Translations under genes and position numbers: made by a program
Assembly (NCBI GenBank): GCA_023396365.1
Contig: JAEWWL010000047.1
Span: 1-20,757, forward strand
DNA length: 20,757 bases
Reading direction: 5' to 3'
DNA from: Methanobacteriota archaeon
Lineage (GTDB): Archaea; Halobacteriota; Methanomicrobia; Methanomicrobiales; Methanomicrobiaceae
Part shown: positions 13,939-20,076 of the stretch, in pieces
Position numbering within the stretch: position 1 is the stretch's first letter
How the letters are laid out: each line of letters begins with the position of its first letter
The notes under the pieces: generated by a model
The model's database searches: none
What the model saw: the letters and a program-made list of their open reading frames with translations, nothing else
What the model was told of the DNA's origin: nothing

Positions 13939-14724
13939 TTAGTCTCCCTTATATTCGCTCTGAAAATCCTGCATGTTTTTTGCGCGTATCTGACCTAATA
14001 CCACTCCGGCAGCAAAGCCGATTACTAAAAGGACAATTCCTATAATTGCCGCAGATGCCACCGGAAGTGATGCCTCCTGTGGTGATTCGGCATATGCAAG
14101 AAGGTTTTTGGCTTCATCCCTGAGCCCTTTGGAATACAGGCCGTCAATAAGTGCTCTTAACTTTGTGTCCGGCACAGCATTGAGTCTTGACTGAAACTGC
14201 TGATCATCAGGGATTACAATTGAGAATGTCTCTGTTGCTGTATTTCCGAGGATATCGCGGTTTTCATCAAGCGTCTGGATATGATAATACACATATCCTG
14301 ATGTCTGGGTGTGTATCTTTGTTACAACAACACCGTCAACAACTTCCACAGTTGTAAGCACCGGCGCTTTTCCGTATACTGTTACCGAAATCTTATCAGA
14401 GAATCCGTCACTGTCTGTAAGCTCTATTTTGTGATTATTTAATGCACTGTCCTCCCCTGTGACTGCAAAGCCCTCACCTGCAGGCTGCCACAGGTTTGTT
14501 CCGGCAACCGGAATCAAATCCGTACTCATCTCTATTATTCTTGTCTGCTTGGGAATCCCGCTGATATCTATTATATATTGTATTATCTCCCCTTCTGCCT
14601 GTGAATTTAAGAGTTCTCCTTCTGTTAAATCAACAGTCACGGCCGCGGACGGCATACACATGAAAAGCAGTGAAAACACAACTGCAAGTGATATGCATAT
14701 GGATATATTGTTCCTGTTTGGCAT
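13939..14724 (-). CDS. Type I membrane protein with small ectodomain, first gene of the tubulin-like operon
   Basis: I recognise no named family. The 261-residue protein has a signal peptide (about 1-28, ISLAVVFSLLFMCMPSAA). A predicted beta-rich ectodomain spans about 29-170. A helical membrane-proximal segment follows (about 175-215, NAVPDTKLRALIDGLYSKGL), then one TM helix (about 222-245, AAIIGIVLLVIGFAAGVVLG) and a 16-residue cytoplasmic tail, RAKNMQDFQSEYKGD. Its stop is three bases before the start of the tubulin-like gene, whose ribosome binding site lies just at this junction. No Shine-Dalgarno precedes its ATG, and a box A about 30 bases upstream implies a nearly leaderless transcript. 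It probably supplies a membrane or exterior contact for the cytoplasmic proteins encoded next. Confidence 0.8.
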   Translation of the reverse strand: MPNRNNISICISLAVVFSLLFMCMPSAAVTVDLTEGELLNSQAEGEIIQYIIDISGIPKQTRIIEMSTDLIPVAGTNLWQPAGEGFAVTGEDSALNNHKIELTDSDGFSDKISVTVYGKAPVLTTVEVVDGVVVTKIHTQTSGYVYYHIQTLDENRDILGNTATETFSIVIPDDQQFQSRLNAVPDTKLRALIDGLYSKGLRDEAKNLLAYAESPQEASLPVASAAIIGIVLLVIGFAAGVVLGQIRAKNMQDFQSEYKGD

Positions 14725-14749
14725 ACTGAGATGATTTATTTTTAAACAG

Positions 14750-14759
14750 TTAAATATTT
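14750..14759 (-). promoter_or_regulatory. Box A promoter of the six-gene operon
   Basis: On the minus strand AAATATTTAA is centred about 30 bases before the ATG of the first operon gene at 14724, so transcription would start about 0-5 bases before the ATG. The lack of a Shine-Dalgarno there agrees with a leaderless first gene, while the internal genes mostly have one. A second AT-rich candidate is at 14733-14745. Confidence 0.35.
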
Positions 14760-14865
14760 CTCAAACAATCCCGGTTTACAGGCAACAGACACTTCTGAAA
14801 CTGACTATGAAAAAGATACCCTGAAGGGAATAAAACCAATATTTTAAAAAGAGTATTCCCGGAAA

Positions 14866-14874
14866 TTTATCTTA
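14866..14874 (+). promoter_or_regulatory. Box A-like promoter for the ArsB/NhaD-type transporter
   Basis: TTTATCTTA lies about 30 bases before an ATG at 14900. That spacing would fit a leaderless transcript starting at this ATG, which is out of frame with the downstream transporter by one base. The intergenic region 14725-14899 holds the divergent promoters and nothing else that I can support. Confidence 0.3.
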
Positions 14875-14978
14875 TTTTCTGCCGCAGTATTAAGATAAAA
14901 TGGAGTTCAATTAAGATTACTACGTATATTTCAGCAATTGTCCTTCTCGCAGTTCTTATTCTGATAGCAGTCAGAAAT

Positions 14979-16214
14979 GTGCTTCGTGTAAAAATCGAAA
15001 TATGGCAGATTATGCTTTGCGGAGCGCTGGCTGTTCTCATTCTTGGTCAGATAAGCCCTCTCTCGGCTCTTCACGCAATAAATTTTGATGTGATTATTTT
15101 TTTGTCCGGAGCGTTTGTGGTTGGTGAGGCGCTGTCTGTAAGCGGTGCATTAAATCCGTTCTCCATGCGTTTTTTTAAGAATAAATATTCAACATGCACT
15201 GTTTTTCTGCTTCTGATATTCTCGGCAGGAATTCTTTCAGCATTTTTGATGAATGACACTGTTGCGGTTATCGGAACCTTTTTTGTGCTTTCCCTGTCAA
15301 AAAGGCTCAACATTCCGGCAGAGATGCTTCTGCTTGCCCTATGCTTTTCTGTTACAACGGGAAGCGTCACCAGTCCTGTTGGAAATCCGCAGAATCTTTT
15401 AATTGCGGCGGCATCAGGCATGCAGAACCCTTTTGCTACATTTTCTGTATACCTGATGGCGCCGACTCTCCTCTCTCTTCTCCTGATATACCCTGTATTG
15501 AGAATATTTTATCCCTGCAGCCTTTATCAGGCTAAAAGCCTCTATGAAAAAGAAGCCTTTTCAAAGAAAGGATCGGAAGACAATAATTGTCTACCTAAAA
15601 TATACGATAAAAATCTTGCCCGTATTGCAGTATTATCGCTTTTAATCCTGGTAATAATGATAATTTTAAAAATTGCGGCAGGATTTGGCGGATATTCGGA
15701 ATTTTTTCCGCTTACTGCAATTGCTGTTTTTGCCGCACTTCCAGTAATTGTTCTCTCTAAAAAGCGTGTGTCAGTGATTAAGGGGATTGACTGGCACACA
15801 CTTGTTTTTTTTGCGGCAATGTTTGTCCTGATGCAGAGTGTCTGGGATGCCGGATGGATACAGGGACTATTTTCAGATTCAGGCAATCTGCTCTCATCTG
15901 CGGGCGGCATATTTGCAGCAGGCATTATTGTGAGCCAGTTCATCTCAAATGTACCTTTTGTTGCACTGTTTCTTCCATTAATTGAGATTGCCGGTGCGCC
16001 CTTAAATGTCTATATGGCCCTTGCCGCCGGAAGCACTCTTGCGGGAAATTTTTTGCTCTTTGGTGCTGCAAGCAATATAATAATCGTTCAAAACGCGGAG
16101 AAAAAAGGTGAAAAGATAGGTTTTTTACGGTTTGCAAGAGTGGGAATACCTCTTACGATTATCCAGTCCTGTGTCTACATTGCCTGGCTTTTTTTCATTC
16201 CCAAATTTTTTTAG
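14979..16214 (+). CDS. ArsB/NhaD-SLC13 superfamily anion or cation transporter; true start uncertain
   Basis: A 411-residue integral membrane transporter from a GTG start. The family blocks are clear: FDVIIFLSGAFVVGEAL, FLMNDTVAVIGTFF, TTGSVTSPVGNPQNLLIAAA with the substrate-binding SPVGNPQN hairpin, a second hairpin region ISNVPFVALFLPL, and the closing GNFLLFGAASNIIIVQ ... FARVGIPL. Members move arsenite, Na+/H+ or carboxylates; the substrate cannot be chosen here. The frame is open upstream to 14811 and encodes a good first TM helix (TYISAIVLLAVLILIAV) just before the GTG, but no ATG, GTG or TTG is in frame there. An ATG at 14900 would start it only if one base were removed near 14909. So either the gene is frameshifted, uses a rare ATT start, or has lost helix 1. 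It ends by overlapping the converging MFS gene by four bases. Confidence 0.82.
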   Translation: MLRVKIEIWQIMLCGALAVLILGQISPLSALHAINFDVIIFLSGAFVVGEALSVSGALNPFSMRFFKNKYSTCTVFLLLIFSAGILSAFLMNDTVAVIGTFFVLSLSKRLNIPAEMLLLALCFSVTTGSVTSPVGNPQNLLIAAASGMQNPFATFSVYLMAPTLLSLLLIYPVLRIFYPCSLYQAKSLYEKEAFSKKGSEDNNCLPKIYDKNLARIAVLSLLILVIMIILKIAAGFGGYSEFFPLTAIAVFAALPVIVLSKKRVSVIKGIDWHTLVFFAAMFVLMQSVWDAGWIQGLFSDSGNLLSSAGGIFAAGIIVSQFISNVPFVALFLPLIEIAGAPLNVYMALAAGSTLAGNFLLFGAASNIIIVQNAEKKGEKIGFLRFARVGIPLTIIQSCVYIAWLFFIPKFF

Positions 16215-17605
16215 TCCTTCATCCGAAATGCCCTGATTCCCAAAAACAGGACTGCGGCCGATGCGGCAAAACCTGCTGCAAAAATAATTGAAAATGCTTC
16301 CACTGTTGGAAATGACCATAACTCGCCGGCTATGAGAAACTGTGAGGAGAATGCTGAAAGGATTGCTCCCGCAAAAACCGGCCCTGTCATTCCGCCTATG
16401 TTTATGCTGCTGTGCAAAAGTCCGGTTGCTCCGGCTGTCCTGTCCGGCGGGACTGCCTTTATCATTTTCAAAAGATATGCCGTAGACACAACAGCCATTC
16501 CGATGCTGAACAATACCCATATTAATGATAGTGAGATTATCGAGAGCGGAAGAAGAAAATATGCAGCAGGAGAGGCTGCCATGCAGACTGAACCGAAAAC
16601 AACCGGGGCCATGAAGCCTTTTTCCCTCATCAAGAAGCTTGAAAGAGGGCTTGCAATCATATCGGCAATAGAACCCGGGACCATAATCAGCCCTACAAAT
16701 ATCTCTTCAAGAAAAAGTCCTGAAGGGGACTGTATGATAAACGGAAGCCCCTGAATATACAAAAAAGTCATGCAGTTGACGAGGAATGCTATGACAGAGA
16801 GTATTATTACAAGAGGCTTTTTCATTAGACTCAGGTCTATTGCCGGCATTGAGGCTTTTTTTTCTGCCGCGATAAATGCCGCTGCAAAAACTGCTGTCAT
16901 GGCGGCGTAAAAAAGAACCTGAAGTGACATCCATCCTGAGTCCGGCCCCTGAGTGATTGTAAGCAGGAAAAAGAGCATTGAGAGAAAAAGAAGAGATACT
17001 CCTCTGTAATCAACATCTTTTTTGACTATCTCCTCTGATTTTCTGACAACAGTACTGATAAGGAAAAGATGAATCAGAACTATCGGAATCAGGGTAAAAT
17101 AGGTCCATCTCCATCCCCAGTAGTTGATTATGTATGACCCGAACATTATTCCTGTCATCGTCCCGACACCGTAGGATGCGGCAAGAACACCTATTCCAAG
17201 AGGAACTTTTTCAGGCGGAAACTGCTCTGCAATGATTGCAAAAGCTATTGGTATTGCAGCAATTCCCATACCCTGAACAGCCCTGAAAAATAAAAGCGAC
17301 CAGATATCCCATGAAAACCCTGCGGCAGCAACTCCGCCGGTGTATATGACAAGACATATCAAGAGAACTTTTTTACGCCCGTATGCATCACCAAGCGTTC
17401 CAAAAAAAGGGCAAAGGGCCGCTCCGACAAGGAGGACAACCGGCAGTATCCATGCCTCAAATATTCCTGATACTGCAAATTCATGCTCAATTTCAGGAAG
17501 GGCGGCAACAAGCATTGACTCTGAAAACATTGGTATTACTATGCATCCTGCAAAAAGTGGAAGAGCCGCCCGGAAGTAATTTTTTTCAGAGAGATTAAAC
17601 TGCAT
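16211..17605 (-). CDS. MFS exporter, DHA2/EmrB-QacA type
   Basis: A second 14-helix MFS permease, 464 residues from the preferred start. Motif A is GTLGDAYGRKKVL after helix 2; AVQGMGIAAIPIAFAII and a Gly-rich helix 5 (GIGVLAASYGVGTMTGIMFG) match drug/H+ antiporters; the C-terminal half repeats the pattern (GATGLLHSSINIGGMTGP). An upstream in-frame ATG at 17698 would add 31 residues (MINPNKWQHKYILSS...) that do not resemble an MFS N-terminus. The ATG at 17605 has GGTG about nine bases upstream and starts directly before the first amphipathic and TM segment, so it is preferred. A palindrome overlaps this ribosome binding site. The gene converges with the ArsB/NhaD-type transporter, their stop codons overlapping. 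The two MFS exporters in the window are not close copies. Confidence 0.92.
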   Translation of the reverse strand: MQFNLSEKNYFRAALPLFAGCIVIPMFSESMLVAALPEIEHEFAVSGIFEAWILPVVLLVGAALCPFFGTLGDAYGRKKVLLICLVIYTGGVAAAGFSWDIWSLLFFRAVQGMGIAAIPIAFAIIAEQFPPEKVPLGIGVLAASYGVGTMTGIMFGSYIINYWGWRWTYFTLIPIVLIHLFLISTVVRKSEEIVKKDVDYRGVSLLFLSMLFFLLTITQGPDSGWMSLQVLFYAAMTAVFAAAFIAAEKKASMPAIDLSLMKKPLVIILSVIAFLVNCMTFLYIQGLPFIIQSPSGLFLEEIFVGLIMVPGSIADMIASPLSSFLMREKGFMAPVVFGSVCMAASPAAYFLLPLSIISLSLIWVLFSIGMAVVSTAYLLKMIKAVPPDRTAGATGLLHSSINIGGMTGPVFAGAILSAFSSQFLIAGELWSFPTVEAFSIIFAAGFAASAAVLFLGIRAFRMKD

Positions 17606-17611
17606 TATTGT

Positions 17612-17631
17612 AAACACCAGATATTGTGTTT
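17612..17631. promoter_or_regulatory. Candidate operator palindrome at the MFS start
   Basis: AAACAC and GTGTTT are perfect 6-base inverted half-sites separated by eight bases, and the 20-bp site is symmetric at 8 of 10 paired positions. It starts seven bases from the preferred ATG and covers the ribosome binding site, so a bound dimeric repressor, or an RNA fold, could block expression. No regulator gene is adjacent. Confidence 0.35.
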
Positions 17632-17713
17632 TTGTCCGGATAAAACATGAAACGGATGACAGGATATATTTGTGCTGCCATTTATTAGGATTTATCACGG
17701 AATTTTTAAAAAC

Positions 17714-17721
17714 AAAAAAAA
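17714..17721 (-). terminator. Oligo-T terminator after the chagasin-like gene
   Basis: T8 on the minus strand, 21 bases after the stop codon, followed by a second T5. It separates this transcript from the downstream MFS exporter. Confidence 0.5.
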
Positions 17722-17741
17722 GGAATAAATTTTAAAGATTT

Positions 17742-18140
17742 TTAGACAACACTGACTGTTACAGTCCAGGTTTTATCTTCAGGTGTTGTCTCTTCCCATG
17801 AGCGCTTGTATATTCCCTTTATTGTGTATGTGCCTTTTTTATCTGCTGAAAGCTCCCATTTATGGATTCCCCCTGCGCCCACAAGTCCTTCTGCACCGGA
17901 GTCTGCAACAAACTCACTGCTTATTTCTTTAAGTCCGCCGGTATCCATCTCCCAGGAATATCCGGTTGTCGGATTTTCAGGAAGCTGGATTATTATGGTG
18001 CATCCCTCTTTTACATCCTTTGATGCCTGGTTGTCTTCTTCATAAAACATATAATAGCATGTACCTGTACATCCTGATACTGCAATAAATGCAAGAAGCA
18101 TTGATACTGCAGCAATTAATACAGCTGAAAATTTCTTCAT
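17742..18140 (-). CDS. Chagasin-family (I42) cysteine-protease inhibitor lipoprotein
   Basis: Predicted surface-anchored inhibitor of papain-type cysteine proteases. From the ATG at 18140 the protein has 132 residues. It starts with MKKFSAVLIAAVSML, followed by a lipobox-like AVSGC with C24 as the probable lipidation or anchoring site. The three loops that chagasins insert into a papain-like active site are visible: NPTTGYSW (56-63), the Gly-rich GAGGIHKWEL (88-97) and YKRSWEE (111-117) in place of RPW. Chagasins are about 110 residues, so the mature part has normal length. A longer reading from 18179 would add 13 unlikely residues before the signal peptide; the strong ribosome binding site before 18140 decides the start. 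It has its own AT-rich promoter region (about 18160-18192) and lies downstream of the PAS gene after a terminator. Confidence 0.88.
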   Translation of the reverse strand: MKKFSAVLIAAVSMLLAFIAVSGCTGTCYYMFYEEDNQASKDVKEGCTIIIQLPENPTTGYSWEMDTGGLKEISSEFVADSGAEGLVGAGGIHKWELSADKKGTYTIKGIYKRSWEETTPEDKTWTVTVSVV

Positions 18141-18144
18141 TTGT

Positions 18145-18151
18145 CTCCTCC
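18145..18151 (-). promoter_or_regulatory. Strong ribosome binding site of the chagasin-like gene
   Basis: GGAGGAG on the minus strand, four bases before the ATG at 18140. It is the best Shine-Dalgarno in the window and excludes the upstream in-frame ATG at 18179 as the main start. Confidence 0.7.
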
Positions 18152-18234
18152 GAATTTTACAGTTAAAATATTTGTTCAACTATTATTAATAGAATTCCAT
18201 GACTTCTGTTTAATTTGAAGTTAAAATAACGGTT

Positions 18235-18242
18235 AAAAAAAA
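18235..18242 (-). terminator. Oligo-T terminator after the PAS sensor gene
   Basis: T8 on the minus strand begins directly after the stop codon of the PAS protein. Confidence 0.5.
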
Positions 18243-19739
18243 TTAACGAATAAGAAATTGTTTTGATTCCGGTGATATTTTATCATAACTTTCAACAATA
18301 GCCCTGTTCAGATCAACAATATTCTTTTTTATCTGCCTGAGGTTTTTCTCCTGCAGTGAAAGAACAAGAATTATATCTTCCATATCCTGTTTTCCTGATT
18401 TAATGTCAGAAATGACTGATGATACATTGTACCTTACTATCTCAATAGGATTTTTAAGTCTCATTGCGGCCTCTTTTATATAATTGAGGCTTCTTTCTTC
18501 ACTATCCTTAAGTGCTTTTTCTGTCTTTCGCTTTTCGGTCAGGTCACGTCCGATTGCCTGTATGCCTGCAACTTCACCGTCTTTTAATACAGGGGTTCCT
18601 GAAAAATCCAGTATTGCGAAATCACCGTCTTTTTTCCTGACACGGACCTCAAAATGCTTCTCAAAACTTTTGTTTTCAATAAGATAATTCATGTTTTCAA
18701 AAACTATGGCCATATCATCGGGATGAATGAAATCTTCAGGTTTTTTGCCTGCAAATTCTTCCGGACTGTACCCGAGAATCGTTTTTATTGAAGGTGCGGC
18801 GTATGTAACGACTCCGGTTTTTTCTGCAAGAAAAATCAGATCAGAACTCCTCTCGGCAACCCCCCTGAATTTCTCCTCGCTTTTGTTTAAGGCCATTACT
18901 GCAAGCTGGTAGTCTGTTATATCAGTCATAATATAATTAAATCCGGTGATTTTATTTTTGGTGAGAACCGGTGTCTGACTTGTCCTGATATAGCGTATGG
19001 AGCCGTCCTTTGAAATAACCCTGAAGCAGTTGTCTTTAAAGATTCCCATCGCCCGCTCGGCAAATCCTTTTTTTGCTTTAATAAGGTCATCAGGATGAAC
19101 AAATACGGAAAAATGCTTTCCTTCAACCTCCTCAGGACTGTAGCCTGACATTTTTTTAATCACAGGGCTTACGTATGTGATTATTCCGTTTAGGTCCATT
19201 GAGAAGAGAACGTCATTTATATTTTCAACAAGGTGCTGGTAATGTGCATGACTTCTTAGAAGCTCTTTTTGGGCAATTTTTTTATCGGTAATATCCTCAA
19301 ACGTCTCAATTGCCCCAATTGTTTCACCATTTTCATCTTTTATAGGTGCGGCATTGATATAGAGCCATGCACCGGACTCCTTAAGGTTTGGGTAAAAGTG
19401 AACAGCCTCATAGCCGCCGCTTCCAAAAATTGTTTTTTCAACTTTTTCAGGATACCATTTTTCCAGTTCATCGAGCTTTTTGTCAAGTATAAGATCGGCA
19501 AGGCAGGGGCGCTCCTGCGTGTAAAAGGCCTTCCAGTGCATATTTTTGCCAAAGGCATCTTCTTCTTTGATACCTGTATAATATTCAATCGCCTTGTTCC
19601 AGTGGATGACTCTGTGGTTTTTATCAATGATAAAAAGAGGAACAGGGAGACTTTGTATGACTTCATTAAGCCATATACTGCACTCCGGCACAAAATCACT
19701 CTGATAACCGGAGTTATTGCATCTGTCTTTCCTTTCCAT
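18243..19739 (-). CDS. Three-PAS sensor protein with degenerate histidine-kinase dimerisation region, no ATPase
   Basis: A soluble 498-residue signalling protein. PAS domains lie at about 28-155 (LPVPLFIIDKNHRVIHWNKA ... FEDITDKK), 165-278 (VLFSMDLNGIITYVSP ... MTDITD) and 288-404 (LIFLAEKTGVVTYAAP ... GRDLTEK); each ends in the PAC-type DITD/DLTE. The C-terminal part (about 415-485) resembles a HisKA helical hairpin, with EAAMRLKNPIEIVR at 423-436 in the H-box position, but Met stands where the phospho-His would be and no HATPase domain follows. It therefore cannot be a self-phosphorylating kinase as it stands and may act as a dimeric ligand or redox sensor working through protein contacts. 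No TM helix is present. GGAAGTGAT upstream of the ATG is a good ribosome binding site. Archaeal genomes often carry many such PAS proteins. Confidence 0.88.
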   Translation of the reverse strand: MERKDRCNNSGYQSDFVPECSIWLNEVIQSLPVPLFIIDKNHRVIHWNKAIEYYTGIKEEDAFGKNMHWKAFYTQERPCLADLILDKKLDELEKWYPEKVEKTIFGSGGYEAVHFYPNLKESGAWLYINAAPIKDENGETIGAIETFEDITDKKIAQKELLRSHAHYQHLVENINDVLFSMDLNGIITYVSPVIKKMSGYSPEEVEGKHFSVFVHPDDLIKAKKGFAERAMGIFKDNCFRVISKDGSIRYIRTSQTPVLTKNKITGFNYIMTDITDYQLAVMALNKSEEKFRGVAERSSDLIFLAEKTGVVTYAAPSIKTILGYSPEEFAGKKPEDFIHPDDMAIVFENMNYLIENKSFEKHFEVRVRKKDGDFAILDFSGTPVLKDGEVAGIQAIGRDLTEKRKTEKALKDSEERSLNYIKEAAMRLKNPIEIVRYNVSSVISDIKSGKQDMEDIILVLSLQEKNLRQIKKNIVDLNRAIVESYDKISPESKQFLIR

Positions 19740-19776
19740 TTCATCACTTCCTTACTTTTGTTAATGACTATCTCTG

Positions 19777-19787
19777 TATATATAATT
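19777..19787 (-). promoter_or_regulatory. Box A promoter of the PAS sensor gene
   Basis: AATTATATATA on the minus strand is centred about 43 bases before the ATG at 19739. This predicts a leader of about 15-20 bases that includes the ribosome binding site. Confidence 0.45.
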
Positions 19788-19832
19788 CTCTGCTGTATAA
19801 TTTCTGATAATTTAAATGAGGTAAAATGAGAA

Positions 19833-19842
19833 AAGAAGATTA
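19833..19842 (-). terminator. Pyrimidine-rich terminator after the 75-residue gene
   Basis: On the minus strand a T/C tract (CTTCTTTTC followed by CATTTT) lies shortly after the stop codon at 19849. Confidence 0.3.
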
Positions 19843-19848
19843 ATTTAA

Positions 19849-20076
19849 TTATTCCCCGAGATTTTTTTGCTGCATGTCCTGCCAGGCCTCTGCTGCCTGT
19901 GATAAAAGATATGATGCTGCAGCAAACTTCATCCTGTGATTTTTCAGTGCAATGAATACTGCTGTTTTTAAAATTGCATTTGGAAAAGTTCCGGATGTTA
20001 GAGAGGCATCAAGTGTCCTCATTGTATATGATTTCCATTCAGTCCGCATCTCCTGACAATTCTCTGTTTCAGTCAT
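19849..20076 (-). CDS. Small hypothetical protein coupled to the MerR-like gene
   Basis: A 75-residue protein I do not recognise. It is predicted to be mostly helical, without TM helix or signal peptide; a hydrophobic helix AILKTAVFIALKNHRMKFAAASYLLSQAAEAW occupies the middle and C-terminal part (quoted in part: AILKTAVFIALKN, then FAAASYLLSQAAEAW). The ATG overlaps the end of the upstream gene by eight bases in another frame, and GGAG lies about 14 bases before the ATG, so it is probably translated as part of the same message. The tight overlap is the best evidence that it is real. It could be a small partner of the DNA-binding coiled-coil protein, which is inference. Confidence 0.6.
   Translation of the reverse strand: MTETENCQEMRTEWKSYTMRTLDASLTSGTFPNAILKTAVFIALKNHRMKFAAASYLLSQAAEAWQDMQQKNLGE

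Noticed and set aside
17606..17698. Upstream start of the MFS exporter adding 31 residues
   Set aside because: The added residues do not look like an MFS N-terminus, and the ATG at 17605 has a ribosome binding site.
18141..18179. Upstream start of the chagasin-like gene adding 13 residues
   Set aside because: GGAGGAG sits four bases before the ATG at 18140 and the signal peptide begins naturally there.
19269..19829. Plus-strand open frame of 186 codons opposite the PAS gene
   Set aside because: It lies antisense to a protein with three clear PAS domains, its translation shows no domain, and it has no convincing promoter or ribosome binding site.
19827..19845. Tiny plus-strand reading frame (MRKED) preceded by GAGG
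   Set aside because: Five codons only, in an intergenic region, with no other support; it coincides with the pyrimidine tract that probably terminates the minus-strand gene.
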